From assembly GCA_963513935.1 (NCBI GenBank), contig OY740777.1, positions 14,433,092-14,497,091 of the forward strand: a stretch of DNA of 64,000 nucleotides, written 5' to 3'. A program made the translations under genes and the position numbers. The DNA is from Aphrophora alni. Lineage: Eukaryota; Arthropoda; Insecta; Hemiptera; Aphrophoridae. The first letter of the stretch is position 1; the number at the start of each line of letters is the position of its first letter. The notes below the pieces were generated by a model. It saw only the letters and a program-made list of their open reading frames with translations, made no database searches and was not told the DNA's origin. Positions 12,287-24,487 of the stretch are shown one piece after another.

Positions 12287-13387
12287 TTTAGTACCGTTTA
12301 ATTAACGATATTCTTATTATGTACCGTTTATTTAAAGACATTTTTTATACTTTTATACCGTTTATTTAACGATATTTCCTACATTTTTACCGTTTATTAA
12401 CGATATTTTCCATAATTTTGTAGCGTTTATTTAACGATATTTTCTACATTTTTTCCGTTTATTAACGATATTTTCCATAATTTTGTAGCGTTTATTTAAC
12501 GATATTTCCTACATTTTTACCGTTTATTAACGATATTTTCCATAATTTTGTAGCGTTTATTTAACGATATTTCCTACATTTTTACCGTTTATTAACGATA
12601 TTTCCCATAATTTTGTAGCGTTTATTTAACGATATTTCCTACATTTTTACCGTTTATTAACGATATTTTCCATAATTTTGTAGCGTTTATTTAACGATAT
12701 TTTCAATTTTTGTAGCGTTTATTTAATGATATTTCCTACATTTTTACCGTTTATTAACGATATTTTCCATAATTTTGTAGCGTTTATTTAACGATATTTC
12801 CTACATTTTTATCGTTTATTAACGATATTTTCCATAATTTTGTAGCGTTTATTTAACGATATTTCCTACATTTTTACCGTTTATTTAACGATATTTCCTA
12901 CATTTTTACCGTTTATTAACGATATTTTCCATAATATTGTAGCGTTTATTTAACGATATTTCCTACATTTTTATCGTTTATTAACGATATTTTCCATAAT
13001 TTTGTAGCGTTTATTTAACGATATTTCCTACATTTTTATCGTTTATTAACGATATTTTCCATAATTTTGTAGCGTTTATTTAACGATATTTCCTACATTT
13101 TTACCGTTTATTAACGATATTTTCCATAATTTTGTAGCGTTTATTTAACGATATTTCCTACATTTTTATCGTTTATTAACGATATTTTCCATAATTTTGT
13201 AGCGTTTATTTAACGATATTTCCTACATTTTTATCGTTTATTAACGATATTTTCCATAATTTTGTAGCGTTTATTTAACGATATTTCCTACATTTTTACC
13301 GTTTATTAACGATATTTTCCATAATTTTGTAGCGTTTATTTAACGTTATTTCCAATTTTATACACCGTTTATTTAACGTTATTTCAT
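12287..13387. repeat. Dimeric satellite, ~65 bp unit of two ~32 bp halves
   Basis: About 1.1 kb of tandem repeats. The 65 bp unit is half 1 (GCGTTTATTTAACGATATTT then CCTACATTTTTA) plus half 2 (CCGTTTATTAACGATATTTT then CCATAATTTTGTA), with about 15 units. Each half contains the near-palindrome CGTTTATTTAACG or CGTTTATTAACG. Units at both edges are diverged and monomeric in spacing, while the middle is nearly homogeneous. Confidence 0.95.
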
Positions 13388-13724
13388 ATTTTTTCCAAAT
13401 ACAATTTACATTTTCTACAAAGCCACCTAAACCAACTTTTAGTGGATTACATTTAAACAATCTGTTTACAATGAATGATCGGCCAAGTACCATGAGAGCG
13501 CCCATTAACTAAATAATATTTGCTTACTACTTCCTCAATAATGATGAATTTCTTATCTTCTCTGTGAGAATTTGCCTGCGAGCTATATGATAAACAATTT
13601 TTAAACTGTCCAATACTAACATAATAAATTTACTGGAATTTTGCGATCTGACAAACAACATTTCTAAAGCGAATATTAAAAATACAAGTTTATTTTAATT
13701 TAAAACAACCTAAAATGTCCGTAG

Positions 13725-14345
13725 TTCTGGGGGAATCTTGAGTTCTAAAGTGAGAGAGTCTTCTAAAAAACGGTTCGTCCACTATACTCCACGGTGTCTG
13801 CTCAAGAAAACTGGAGGAAAGCTGTTCAGCATGTCAGCTTGCTTCCAGCTTCGGCTGGTGCTCTGTTACCCAATCTCATGTAGATGCGTAACGGCGCTGC
13901 CCTCGGTAGATGGGAACATGCTCATCTTGTTCAGATGTTTCTGCGTCTGGAAGCGTGTGCTGAGGAAAGGTTTCATGGTGGTAGTGGTAGATTGCTCCCT
14001 GCATCTATCTTAATGAGTGTGGGTTTGGTGTTGTGCTGAAAGGCTCCAGGTGTGTTGGGCCTCCAAGTTACTCGGAACTAGTTAAGTTTTTTAATTTAAA
14101 CTCACAATTACATGCACTACTGCCCATAGTAATGGGGGCCGCCCTCGGTGGTGATGTTATGGGGGAGGGTATCGCGTGAGCGACCCGACGGCGACTCATC
14201 AAACGTGACTGGGGGAGCCTTGCCGATATGACAGCTATAGGAGGATACTTTGTCCGTTCAGAGGTTTCGGCTTCTAGGAGCAGCGCTGAGGAATATTTCG
14301 TGGTTGTGTTAGTGGTGTGTTAGTTAGGTTAGTTTAGGTTAGGTA
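13725..14345 (+). repeat. GC-richer segment with two diverged tandem subrepeats
   Basis: Stands out from the AT-rich surroundings. GTTCAGATGTTTCTGCG, GTGTGCTGAGGAAAGGTTTC and GGTGGTAGTGG (from 13931) recur as GTTCAGAGGTTTCGGC, AGCGCTGAGGAATATTTCG and GTTGTGTTAGTGG (from 14259). CTGCCCTCGGTAGATG (about 13900) recurs as CCGCCCTCGGTGGTGATG (about 14141). It ends with a short TTAGG-type run (14310-14345). It resembles the repeated 5' UTR of a retrotransposon, but no ORF supports that. Confidence 0.45.
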
Positions 14346-14349
14346 AGAC

Positions 14350-15530
14350 CGGGTCTTCTAGTACTTCGGAGATAGTTTAATTTACTTAACTTTCAATTCA
14401 TCAAAGCATGTCTGTAGGTCTATCTTGTATCGCCGTGTTTAGATTTAAAAATAAATGGAATTCTAAATAAAAAATTTTTAAAAAACGTGCATGGAAAGCT
14501 TGGTAGACCTGTTTCCTTGTCCTACGTCATAGGGGTATTGACAGAAAGGAAGGTGCTTTTTAGTGAGTAAGAATCCCACACTATCGGGAAGATCGAATGT
14601 CTTTTGAAGAATTTCCACCTCTCTTACGAAATTAAAAAAAAATTCTTATTCTGTGATAAGCTGCTTTGAAAATGCCGTAACTGGCCATGCTCAGCTAGAC
14701 TCAATAACTTGTAGAATTTTATTAAATATTGTGCTTATGTTACATAGCCAATATTATCTTTTATTATTTCCAAAAACTACTTCTATAACAGCTCCTAGAT
14801 GACCATATTTCTGTTACAGATAATTCCTGAACCGGCAGTTTTGGAAAAATATCAACCAATACCTTTTGTTTGAATACATTCTAGCAAAGTTTTATATACG
14901 TAATTCCATCCGTTATTGAAAAATCTTAATTTTGAATTTTGTTCATATTTTGATTTACGGAATAATTAAAAAATCTCGAGAAATATGTGCACCCACAAAA
15001 ACTTTTTAAATGATTAACACCCCTGTACAGTCAACAAATAGACATACTTTTCAAAACCTTCTTTCTTCTACTCAGAATAATTCAAAATCGACATTTCTAC
15101 AAAAAACTGCTAAAAAAATCTCCAGGTGGACTATTGTGGTACATACAGAGGTTATATTCATGTTTTTTTTTTTATAGTTTGGTCGTACATCGATATTGAA
15201 CTTGAAACCATCAATTATTAAAACATGTTGATTTTAATCTACGATCGTTGAAAAGGGGAATTTAAGATATGCAAACTTACCAACTGAAATACAATTAAAC
15301 TAAAAAGCGTCTTTAAGAGTTCCCATAGCAACCGGTTATGCAAGTTTACGTAAGTGAAATCTCACAACGACCTTTGTTTTAAAATTATATTTGAAGCAAC
15401 ACAGAATTAATAAACCTGCAAAAATTACACTAACTTTCTCATAAAAAGAAAATTGTCATCTTCTATTCAAAAATGTCTAGGTTTGTTTTGGCGTATTATT
15501 GCGTTTCCTTTATTGAGGACCGTGATATTT
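14350..15530. other. No recognisable gene
   Basis: AT-rich, with no motif recognised. Confidence 0.4.
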
Positions 15531-15745
15531 TTTAAATTTACGATTTTGTACACAAGGTTTGCATCTTTAATTTCAATAAAGTTTGAACGAAATTGGTAAA
15601 GTCGATTTTGAGACAATCGTATTTTTTGTTTTCTCTCTTATGACCGCTACTTACAAACTTTGAGTTATCAAAAAAAAAGATAAAAAATAACTCGAGATAT
15701 AGAAAAAATAAGCCCACATATTAAGTCTGTAACAACAGCTTTTTT
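15530..15745 (+). repeat. Family A fragment (plus)
   Basis: TTTGAACGAAATTGGTAAAG, CGATTTTGAGACAATCGTAT, ACTTTGAGTTATC and AAGCCCACATATTAAG match the middle of the element. Confidence 0.6.
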
Positions 15746-16419
15746 GACAAGGTGGCCAATTGTGGCCATTTTTTAATGTTTTTTCGGATTTGTTCTTTAC
15801 CGAGGCCCTTCATGAACCTTTAATTTAGCTCATTATATGTTTTATTTACCTATATATTAATAAAAATATCAACGTTTACAAACAAAAAATTTATAAATAA
15901 ACAATGCGAAACTATTCATACTGTAGCCATCGAAGGAGTCTGCGTAATTGTATTACAACTTTGGAAAAGATTGTGACTCCTAGAAGACACGTCTGCAGGA
16001 GTATAATAGATTGGTAGATCTTGACTTTGTTGATTATATCTACGTTCTGGAGCAGAGTTTACAGAAACGTGCAGAGGTAATTGGATGACCTTCAAGGAGA
16101 GACAGGAGAGCAGCTCTTAGGTTGAGTAAAACGAAAACAAAGAAGACGAGACAACAGCCGCTCCCAAGGTTTTAATCATTGCACAGGACGGTGGAGCTGA
16201 TGAAAATCGTTGGTGTTACCGTAGACCGATTTCTTGGTTTCAATAGAAAAGTCAATCGATTTGCTGGTTCAGTATTTATTACAATTCTTCCCAATTTGAC
16301 AAAAAGTCTGATATATTTTGATGCAAAAATTTGACCAATACGTTTTGATATTAATTAATGGTTTAATTATTTCCAACAGAATTTAACAATTAGGTCAAGA
16401 AATTAAATCAAGCTAATCT

Positions 16420-16657
<238 letters not shown>

Positions 16658-16659
16658 GA

Positions 16660-17820
16660 GTTCAATAAACAAATCACACACGATGTTTACTCATCTCTGT
16701 TGTGTGGTCCTTCTTAATCTTTGATTTCATGGAATATTCTCTTGTATTCAACGTCACTCCGGCATTATAGTGAAGACGACAAGTAAATCAATACAATTGT
16801 TTTGTTGGTGTACAATAATTTGACTACTTTCTAGTTTACATTTAATTCTTATTATAAAATGCTTTACATTTTACAATCCTTTGAGGGCTCTAACTCCTTG
16901 ACGGTTATGTTACGAAAATTATGTCAAGAATAAACAAGTTTTAAAATATTGTGAAGAATCCAAAAACAATATAAAATATAAGAAATTGTATATAAAGTCG
17001 GGGGGAATTTTGAAACTCCAATTTCATATTTTTAATGGTAACTAAAATGTAAGATCATTTATTTTATAGTGTGTTGTAAAAATTGTAGTTTCAGATATCA
17101 CAATGGTGGCCCGAGTAGAATGTATCCTTTATGAAAAGTAAACTTAATTTGGAAAAATCAAATATATTTTTCGCCCAATAGAATGTGAAAAACACTACCA
17201 GATTATTTTAAAATGACAATGTCTATACACGCTTTACAATCGGATCTGCGTCCAACCGTCAAAGTTGGGTAATTAACTATTTCTTACGGAAATAAACAAA
17301 CATCCTGTCATTAATATATAAGTATCGTTTTTGATTTCCAAGAAATGTGTTGAGGAGGGAGTCTGTGTCCAGAGGTAATATAAGCTGTGAGTTTGGTTCC
17401 GCGGGACAGTCGTGTGCGTGTGTTGGAACGTATCTCTTATTATACAAGGTAGGTTCCCCTCCCCCCTCTCTACTATCATTAGTGCACCTGTTCCTGTGAA
17501 GTGTGATGGAATTGTGATTTTTTATATTTGTTGTGTGTGTTTTGTGTTCGTTTAGTTTTTAGATTTTTGTAAGTGATGTTGTAGTTTTTAAGTTATCGGA
17601 TTGTAACAGTTCTCATTATCAAGTAATTATGTTCTAAGTATATCAACTGATGACGGGTGTTGATCCAAACCCTCGAAACGTCGTATTTTAATTTTAATTC
17701 TCACATTAAACTTTGTATAAAGTTATTGGTAATAAAATTGATCTTGGTTTTTTTTTTTTTAATATATCAGTTTTGAGATACCCTGAGTAAAAAAAATATG
17801 TTTTTTCAAATGGTATCTAT
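16660..17820. other. No gene; short CGAAACGTCG element near 17.65 kb
   Basis: Mostly unremarkable. At 17643-17700 the phrase TGATGACGGGTGTTGATCC, then CTCGAAACGTCGTATT, resembles the CGAAACGCG-type repeat ends at 9.5, 21.5, 22.2 and 52.3 kb. Confidence 0.4.
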
Positions 17821-17829
17821 CTATGCAGT

Positions 17830-18480
17830 GCTTTACAGATTTAAGCGGGTCAACAGATTTTGATGAAATTTGATATGTGTACATTTTATTCTATTGGTAA
17901 TAATAAATTTAATAGTGACTGCTGTAAGATAAAAATTCCGATTTTATCAAATACGAGTCAAAAGATTTTGATAGAACGTATTGTAAACTGTTTCCCTAAA
18001 AATGCGGGAAAGAAAAGGCCTAATTGCTCCGCCGATTTTAGTGAAATTTGTAGATTAATAACTAAATATAATATATCAAATGCAAGAAAAGGAATATAAC
18101 TGAAAAGTGGTTGTCATAAGACTAAAACTCAAAATTACGAATTTCTCAAAATCTGCTCAAACGATTTTCATTAAATTTTGCTATTATTTAGCATCTAAGG
18201 ACCCAAACAGATCGAATTTCCCCCAGAAATGCTGATTCCGGGAATTATAGGTAAAAAATACAAAAATCTTTCTTAATACAATTAATAAAATAAAAGAACT
18301 AATAATTATACAAAACAGCTAAAACGATTTCGTTCAAATTTTGACGATTAATGACACAAATCAGTGTGTGAAATTGAAAGTAAAAAGTAATTGATGAGCC
18401 AGAAATAATTGTCAAAAATAGAAATTAACTTTGACCGGCAGGATTAAAAACTCGATTAACGAAGGAAACTGGTGCAACAA
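17830..18480 (-). repeat. Family A copy (minus)
   Basis: CAAAATTACGAATTTCTCAA, ACGATTTTCATTAAATTTTG, AGCATCTAAGGACCCAAAC, GAAATGCTGATTCCGGGAAT and AACGATTTCGTTCAAATTTT are the reverse complements of the plus-copy blocks. Confidence 0.65.
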
Positions 18481-19066
18481 TGGATCATTTATTGTTTTCT
18501 TTTACCGTTTATGTGATGTGTATAAAGTTTAGGTCATTTACACAGGACACTTTTATTATAGTAAATTTTGTAATAATAATATCTGTATATTCAGCATCAT
18601 TTTATCTGCCCGGACATGCCAAACCTAAAAGGTAACCCCAATACAGGCACAGCCTAAAGGAGTGCTTCTTGTTTTTTTATATAAGGCTTCTAAGTTAGTT
18701 TTAGTTTTCTGTATAATTGTTTTATCAATTGTTTATTTATACAATTTGAGTTTAGTTTCTTAGCTAAGAAGATGTTTCTGTTTGGGTGAGATATAAGGGT
18801 AAGATATAAAAATTGTAAATACTGCAAAATAAATTTAATTTCAATTTTAAATATTTTTTCAATCTCAAATTTAACATAAGAATACTTCTATACCCCCAAA
18901 ATCAAAAAAGAACTAAACAATAATTGTATAACTTTTTTTTTTTTTTGAGACTGAGTTTAAATCTGTTTGTATGCACATAAACCCAAGTGAATGAAACATT
19001 AAAAAAAAACTTATAGTTTAAATAATTTGTGCGCTAACTTGATAGCGTGAAATGAGGAACGAGTTT

Positions 19067-19296
19067 GAATTTCGGGTAATTATATAGCAGAATAGCCTCA
19101 CTTAAAAATCAATTTTTATGGGTTTTATTCGTCAAATAAATGTTGAAAAAATATTTTATTATCGAAAAAAAGTGTCGGAAAGATGATTACATAATATAAT
19201 TACACAAGTTGTTTTTTCGTGAAAAAATTAACTCTGTGTTATCTTTCATACTCATGACATTCACTTCAATAAACTTACGGAAGGTTTGGCCAGGTG

Positions 19297-19349
<53 letters not shown>

Positions 19350-19626
19350 CAACCTGGCCAAACCTTTCGTGACATATAATAATACAGCCCTACATATTTA
19401 CAGCAAAGAAAACATTATTTATTCTTATGAAGTAAGGTATTTAGTAGAGGTCAAGATTTTCTGATTAAGATTTTCTTGTGTAATCTTGTGTAAATATATT
19501 ATGTAATCATCTTTCCGACACTTTTTTTCGATAATAAAATATTTTTCCATCATTTATTTGACGAATAAAACCCATAAAAATTTATTTTTAAGTGAGGTTA
19601 CTCTGCTATATAATTACCGAATTTCG
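19067..19626. mobile_element. Non-autonomous DNA transposon: ~134 bp TIRs and 8 bp target-site duplication
   Basis: The direct repeat GAATTTCG flanks the element (19067-19074 and 19619-19626). The TIRs 19075-19208 and 19485-19618 begin GGTAATTATATAGCAGA and stay about 94% alike for ~134 bp. An inner inverted pair (19277-19295 and 19352-19370, TTTGGCCAGGT and ACCTGGCCAAA) brackets a (TA)n core (19302-19348). No transposase. GG..CC ends with an 8 bp duplication fit Merlin-like or other 8 bp-TSD superfamilies; the exact class is inference. Confidence 0.88.
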
Positions 19627-19999
19627 TATCTGAATTGTATTTTTTTTTCCAACTTTTAAAAATAAGTGATGATTTAATATAATTGCTGTATAGTAAGATA
19701 TATTATCAAAGACTTTTTTACTCTAATAAGAATATATTACGAATTCAAGGTCAATCGAGACATGTGGAAATGTTAAAAACAAAATTATTGAGACAAAAAA
19801 GTGGTTTTCACCTACTGTATTTTATTAAATATTCCTAACGTCTTAATTAGGAGGGGGGGGGGTTTGTATTAGCAATTTAATAATTTCTAATAAGTAGAAA
19901 TAAAGAAATTACATTAAATTTCTCTATAAATAAATTTCAGTTCCCTCTGTGAGTTTAACTGCTTAAATTTGCAAATTAAAAAAAAATAACGATTTAAAA

Positions 20000-20470
20000 A
20001 TATGGCGTTAACTTTCTCACTCACCCGTCCCTAAAACCAAATAAAAACGGTCCAAAATGATTCCTCACCAGAAATATCGTTTCATTAGTTGTCAATTAAA
20101 AAATGAAAAACTTCCCTTGTGCTATAAGGGAAGTCAAATTTGATTAAAACCAAGGTTTTTACGAGGGGTCAGGGTTAAATTTTTTTACCCACTATTCTTG
20201 AACCGTAATATTTTACACAAGTATTTGGATTTACAATACTATTTATATTTTAGTAAAATTTAAAAGTTAGATACAATTTGAAAACAAATGAGAATTTTAC
20301 AGCCAATTTTTTTACCGATAACTCAAGAATTTTTGAGATATGTCGACCATTTTGTTTAGATTACTAGAGGCTACACTTGAGCATTATAAACCGTTAAAGC
20401 GTATTTTGAGAAAGAAATTAATTTTGTGTTTCTACAAATGAAAGGCGTTCTCTGGCAAAGTTATATGAGT
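20000..20470 (+). repeat. Family A copy (plus)
   Basis: AACTTTCTCACTCACCCGTC, CCAAATAAAAACGGTCC, TTGTCAATTAAAAAATG, TTCTTGAACCGTAATATTTT, CTAGAGGCTACACTTGAGCA. Confidence 0.65.
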
Positions 20471-20814
20471 AGATTTTCTATATCTTTGAATTCATATAAT
20501 TAAGTTCTATAAAGTTAAGAATGATGTTTGTTAATCTCTGTTACATATCATTAAGGAAATCAACACATTTGGCAGGTTTAGAGATAATAAATGATAAATG
20601 GATAATCGGAGTTCATGGAAAAGGATTATAATCTGTCATCTGGATAAAGTAACTGTGCACTAACTTTCTAACATCACCACTCAAGGTCAAAATAGGGGTA
20701 TTTTATTAAAGTCGATTTTTTAAATGTTGAAAGTTATAATTACGAAATTTTTGACAACTAATCGTAAATCTTACGCTATTTTTACTTGAAACGTCACAAA
20801 ATCGTGTAGATAAT

Positions 20815-20965
20815 TTTTGGTTCTTTCCGTTTGAAAAGATGGCGGTTAACCATCGCGCCTAACACAACGGGTCCTCGAAGGGTTTGTTCAAGAGAGATTT
20901 GATAAGAAAAATGAAAGAGTGATTTCTGATCTAAGACTACATATAGTAAGATGGAGATCCAGCCA
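20815..20965 (-). repeat. Family C fragment (minus)
   Basis: TTCAAGAGAGATTTGATAAG, GATGGAGATCCAGCCA and ACCTCGGGATT are the reverse complement of the family C core. Confidence 0.5.
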
Positions 20966-21329
20966 TTATACCTCGGGATTAGCATACAGGTACTCAATAA
21001 GGACCTGATGTTTTAAATCTTAAAGTTTCATTAATAATTGACCTTTTTCTTTTCTAAAAGAGCTCCGTGGATGAATATTTTCATTTTTTTTTACTTGAAT
21101 CGGCATTTTTGAGTTGAGATCAATTCTTTTTGTCTCCATCCTTAGAGGCAATTTCTAAAAATTTACCGGGTCGTGTTTTTAATTTTTTCGACAACTCAAA
21201 CGTGGTTAGCTGCTTTGTAAATAAACCAAATAGATTTTTTTTTTTTTTTTTTTTTTTTAAATGAACATTTACAAAAAGTAAACTGCATTGGTCGCCATAT
21301 CTCGGAAAATGATCGGTGAAAGACAAACA

Positions 21330-21480
21330 AATCGGAATTGATTCTCTTCTAAAAGACGTAGTTTCTCATAATCGGATGAATTGATTTCGTTGAAATTTTA
21401 GTGAAACATAAATATTAATAACACAAACTAGTGTGCAAAATATAAATAAATATTGAGCTAGACTTGTCAAATAATATTAG
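21330..21480 (-). repeat. Family A fragment (minus)
   Basis: TTTCTCATAATCGGATGAAT and ATTTCGTTGAAATTTTAGTG match the minus-oriented element body. It abuts the next element. Confidence 0.5.
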
Positions 21481-22260
21481 ATAATTCGAACACAAGATCT
21501 CACAAAAATTATGTTTATTTAATCAAACGCGTTTCAACTAGAATGTCGCCGTCCTCAGTGGTAGATGAGCTACAATAACTGATCTATAACTACTTTGTAT
21601 TGATTTAATGCTAAATCGCAAGGAAAAACTACTGTGATTTAGGAATAATTGGTAAAAACCAAAATGAACTTGGTCAGCATAATTTAAAGCTCTATATTAA
21701 TTAGATTTGATTTACATGTTTGTGATTTACATTTACAACGTAAGTGTAGACTACTCTATTTAACTATCATATCGGTTCCAAGTGGTGATGTGTGAGTTCG
21801 AATTAAAATACTCGGTGAATGCGATTATCGAAATCCTCGGAACGTTCAGATTATTAAAATCCTCGGATTCTAAATAAAATATTCCTGACTAGGAACAAGG
21901 AGACGATATCATATTCGTTAGTAATTCACTGATCGATAAAGCTGAGTTCGAATCCGAAGCGCAAAATCAATCTGCGCAGATACTCGATTTCGAAATAATA
22001 ATACGAATATTGAAATAATTTGAAACCGATTAATTCGATTATCCATTCCACTCGAGTATCAACATCGTTTAATTCTGAGGTTCCAAGGCGCACACATGAC
22101 ATTTTAACGTTCATCTAAATTTCGCGTTTTTCAAATTTAAATCTGTAATTTTTGTGCGTTTAATTTTAATACGATAACGACCTCCTTGCAACGATTGTCT
22201 GAAGATGGAATAAATTCCGAAACGCGTCAAATATACGCAACTAACAGACGGTAAAAACAC
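21444..22260. repeat. Region bracketed by inverted CGCGTTTC / GAAACGCG motifs
   Basis: The left end reads TCGAACACAAGATCTCAC, AATCAAACGCGTTTCAACTA and GTCGCCGTCCTCAGTGG. The right end (about 22190-22235) reads GTCTGAAGATGGAATAAA, TTCCGAAACGCGTCAAATAT, the mirror order. The interior is CpG-richer than its surroundings. Possibly one ~750 bp element; the outer limits are uncertain. Confidence 0.5.
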
Positions 22261-22429
22261 AATATAATTTGTCTATTTAAATAATATATATAAAGATAAA
22301 ACGGCATCCATCTTTATTTTAACATTTTAGGTTTTGAACATAGGTTTTGGTGGGTTTTTATTTGGTTTTGGGGATAGTTGAGTGAGAAACATTGTGCATG
22401 TTTTGGCACCATATCGTAATAATTTAATT

Positions 22430-23223
22430 TAATTTATTTCATCCTCGGATAAACTACAGTTTATATGGCCATAATGAGATTTAAAGTTTATCAATAAACA
22501 TTAAAAGAAGAATAAAAAAATAGTGTACAATAAATTAGTCAACGCTGATTAAACAAAACAATAAGTAATTAATTAAAATAATGAAAAGTATAAATGGATT
22601 GCTAAAATATAATACAATATTAATAAAAAAGATAACTGTAAAAACTAGATTGTTATGTGCTAGTGAAAAAGTCATACTTGGTTACTGACCTAACTCGCTG
22701 AATGGAATGACTCAGAAAATAAAAGGTTCTTATAAATTAATTATTAAAATGAATTTCTAGTGTTTTTTTAAGGGAAGCTTTCTCTATACATAGTTTTTAA
22801 GGCTCATGTTTGCTCTTCTGTTGTTATAATCATGTCAATATTTTTTATAATCTTGATTACTTTTGATACAATTATAATGTTCTTAAAAATATATAGACTT
22901 TGAAAAGTTAAAATTTTAAAATGATTTACTACAGGATTAGAATTTTTTTAAACCGTAATATTGTAAGAGTAATATTCTTTTGTAAGACTTCAAGAATCAT
23001 CCTACATGATTTTTTTTTATTTATTATTTTATTTTTTATAGAGGTTTGGTCAAAATGCTATTATGCACTCGTCCCAAGGGGACTTATGTGTTGGACTCTC
23101 CGAATGGCCTATCGACTAAAACCTTCCTCTTTCCCAGGCATTATTCCACTCCGGTACCGCTCTCGCATTTCATCAGAGTGGTGCCTGCTTTTGTTCTGTT
23201 TAGGTCTCCTCTTCTACTATTGC
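22430..23223 (-). repeat. Probable 3' UTR of an antisense LINE
   Basis: Lies just downstream, on the minus strand, of the ORF2 C-terminal relic at 23224-23339. It includes a GC-richer block (23050-23223) and then AT-rich sequence to about 22430. The boundary is a guess. Confidence 0.3.
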
Positions 23224-23339
23224 TATGGTTCTAGCCAACCTTCCTCCTTCTTACATCGCAATACAGCCTCGATATACCTTGATATTGCTTCCCATTTCTC
23301 TCTGGATGTTAACATCATCTGCATAATAGACTCGGTCAT
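23224..23339 (-). pseudogene. C-terminal fragment of a LINE ORF2 (R1/LOA-like), antisense
   Basis: The minus strand reads MTESIMQMMLTSREKWEAIS, then RYIEAVLRCKKEEGWLEP and a stop. The pattern 'M..S...WEA...Y.E.VL..KK.E' is that of the extreme C-terminus of R1-type LINE polyproteins. Only 38 codons are readable. The 151-residue plus-strand ORF here is its antisense shadow. Confidence 0.5.
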
Positions 23340-24166
23340 CCTACATGATTACTCCATGTATTATGTGGGTAGATAAGTCCAAAAAAAGTTTAAAACAATA
23401 ATAAGTAGTCTAAGTACATCGGAAAGAAAAGAGATTATAAATGGTAAAAAAATTTATAAAATCTGTTAAGTTCTTTCCTTTTTAGAGTATGTAGCTAAAA
23501 CCAAGGACACTTATAATTTCACGCCAGTGTCGTACTTTCTCACATGTAGAAAAAATACACCGGTAACAAAAAAGACGTTAGGTTAGTTAAGGATCCAAAA
23601 CTATCTAGTTAAAAAATAATGTTAATAATATTATGTGTAGGGTATGAATAAAACTAGAAGTTATTCTGATTACGAATATGTATGTTTATTTGAAGAATAA
23701 ATTCATATGTTGACGAAAACCCGAATTTAAAGTGTCGGATAATATACCTCTAGCACTAACGTGACAAGGCGTGACATACAAATCTTAAAACCAAATTATG
23801 TATTTAGATTTTAGTTTAAATTACAGTGCGATATAGTTTTTTGTACGAAGAATACAACTTAATTTAACCACACAATGAAAAATGCATGTAAGTTTTGAAA
23901 GCAGTTATTGTTAAGTGTGCTACAAACAATTCAGTCATTAAAAGATGGATTGCATTTTCATTGATTTTTTTATTATTAGGATCTTATGTGAAAGCCTACA
24001 TTATAGGGTTTTGTATGTAAAATCAAGGACCATTCTTATTTACGCGTGCACCTGTTTGTACAATTTAAACTGCCGCTTGGAAGACTTCGACTTTGGTTGT
24101 GTCCTGAGCGCTGCATATCCAGTTAACATGGGTCAAGAGCGTTTGACAGGCCTAGAGGTTTCCGAT

Positions 24167-24487
24167 GAGGGGGTGGTACCCAACTGGTCCGATGGTCAAA
24201 ATTTTGTTGCTTAGGGAAGGGTCACGGTCGAACTGGTCCGATGGTTAGAAAGCGGACCGATGGTATAATATATGAGCGGACGATAACTCTTCTTCGATTT
24301 AGCGAGCACATCGAGTTCAAGAAGATTTTTATTTATATTTGTTTTACCTAACCTAACCTAACCTAACCTATATGCCGTCGGACCAGTTCAACCTCACCCC
24401 TACGCGAACCCTCGGACCAGTTCGACCTCTCTAATTGAAGGATTAACGAATTCCTTTGACCATCGGACCATTTCGACAACACCCCCG
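24167..24487. mobile_element. Small inverted-repeat element with CCTAA core
   Basis: The ends GGGGGTG and CACCCCC are inverted. The left half repeats AACTGGTCCGATGGT (about 24183, 24232) and GCGGACCGATGG (24254). The right half has the reverse complements CGTCGGACCAGTTCAACC, CCTCGGACCAGTTCGACC and CCATCGGACCATTTCGAC. A (CCTAA)5 run sits in the centre (24346-24371). No clear target-site duplication was found. Confidence 0.7.

Noticed and set aside
12287..13387. CRISPR-like array of regularly spaced repeats
   Set aside because: The 'spacers' are themselves repeats (dimeric satellite) in a eukaryotic context.
15910..16210. GC-richer segment that might be coding
   Set aside because: Frames on both strands are interrupted and no protein signature was recognised.
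22921..23376. 151-residue plus-strand ORF
   Set aside because: No recognisable domain. The opposite strand reads as a LINE ORF2 C-terminus and 3' UTR, so this is a shadow.
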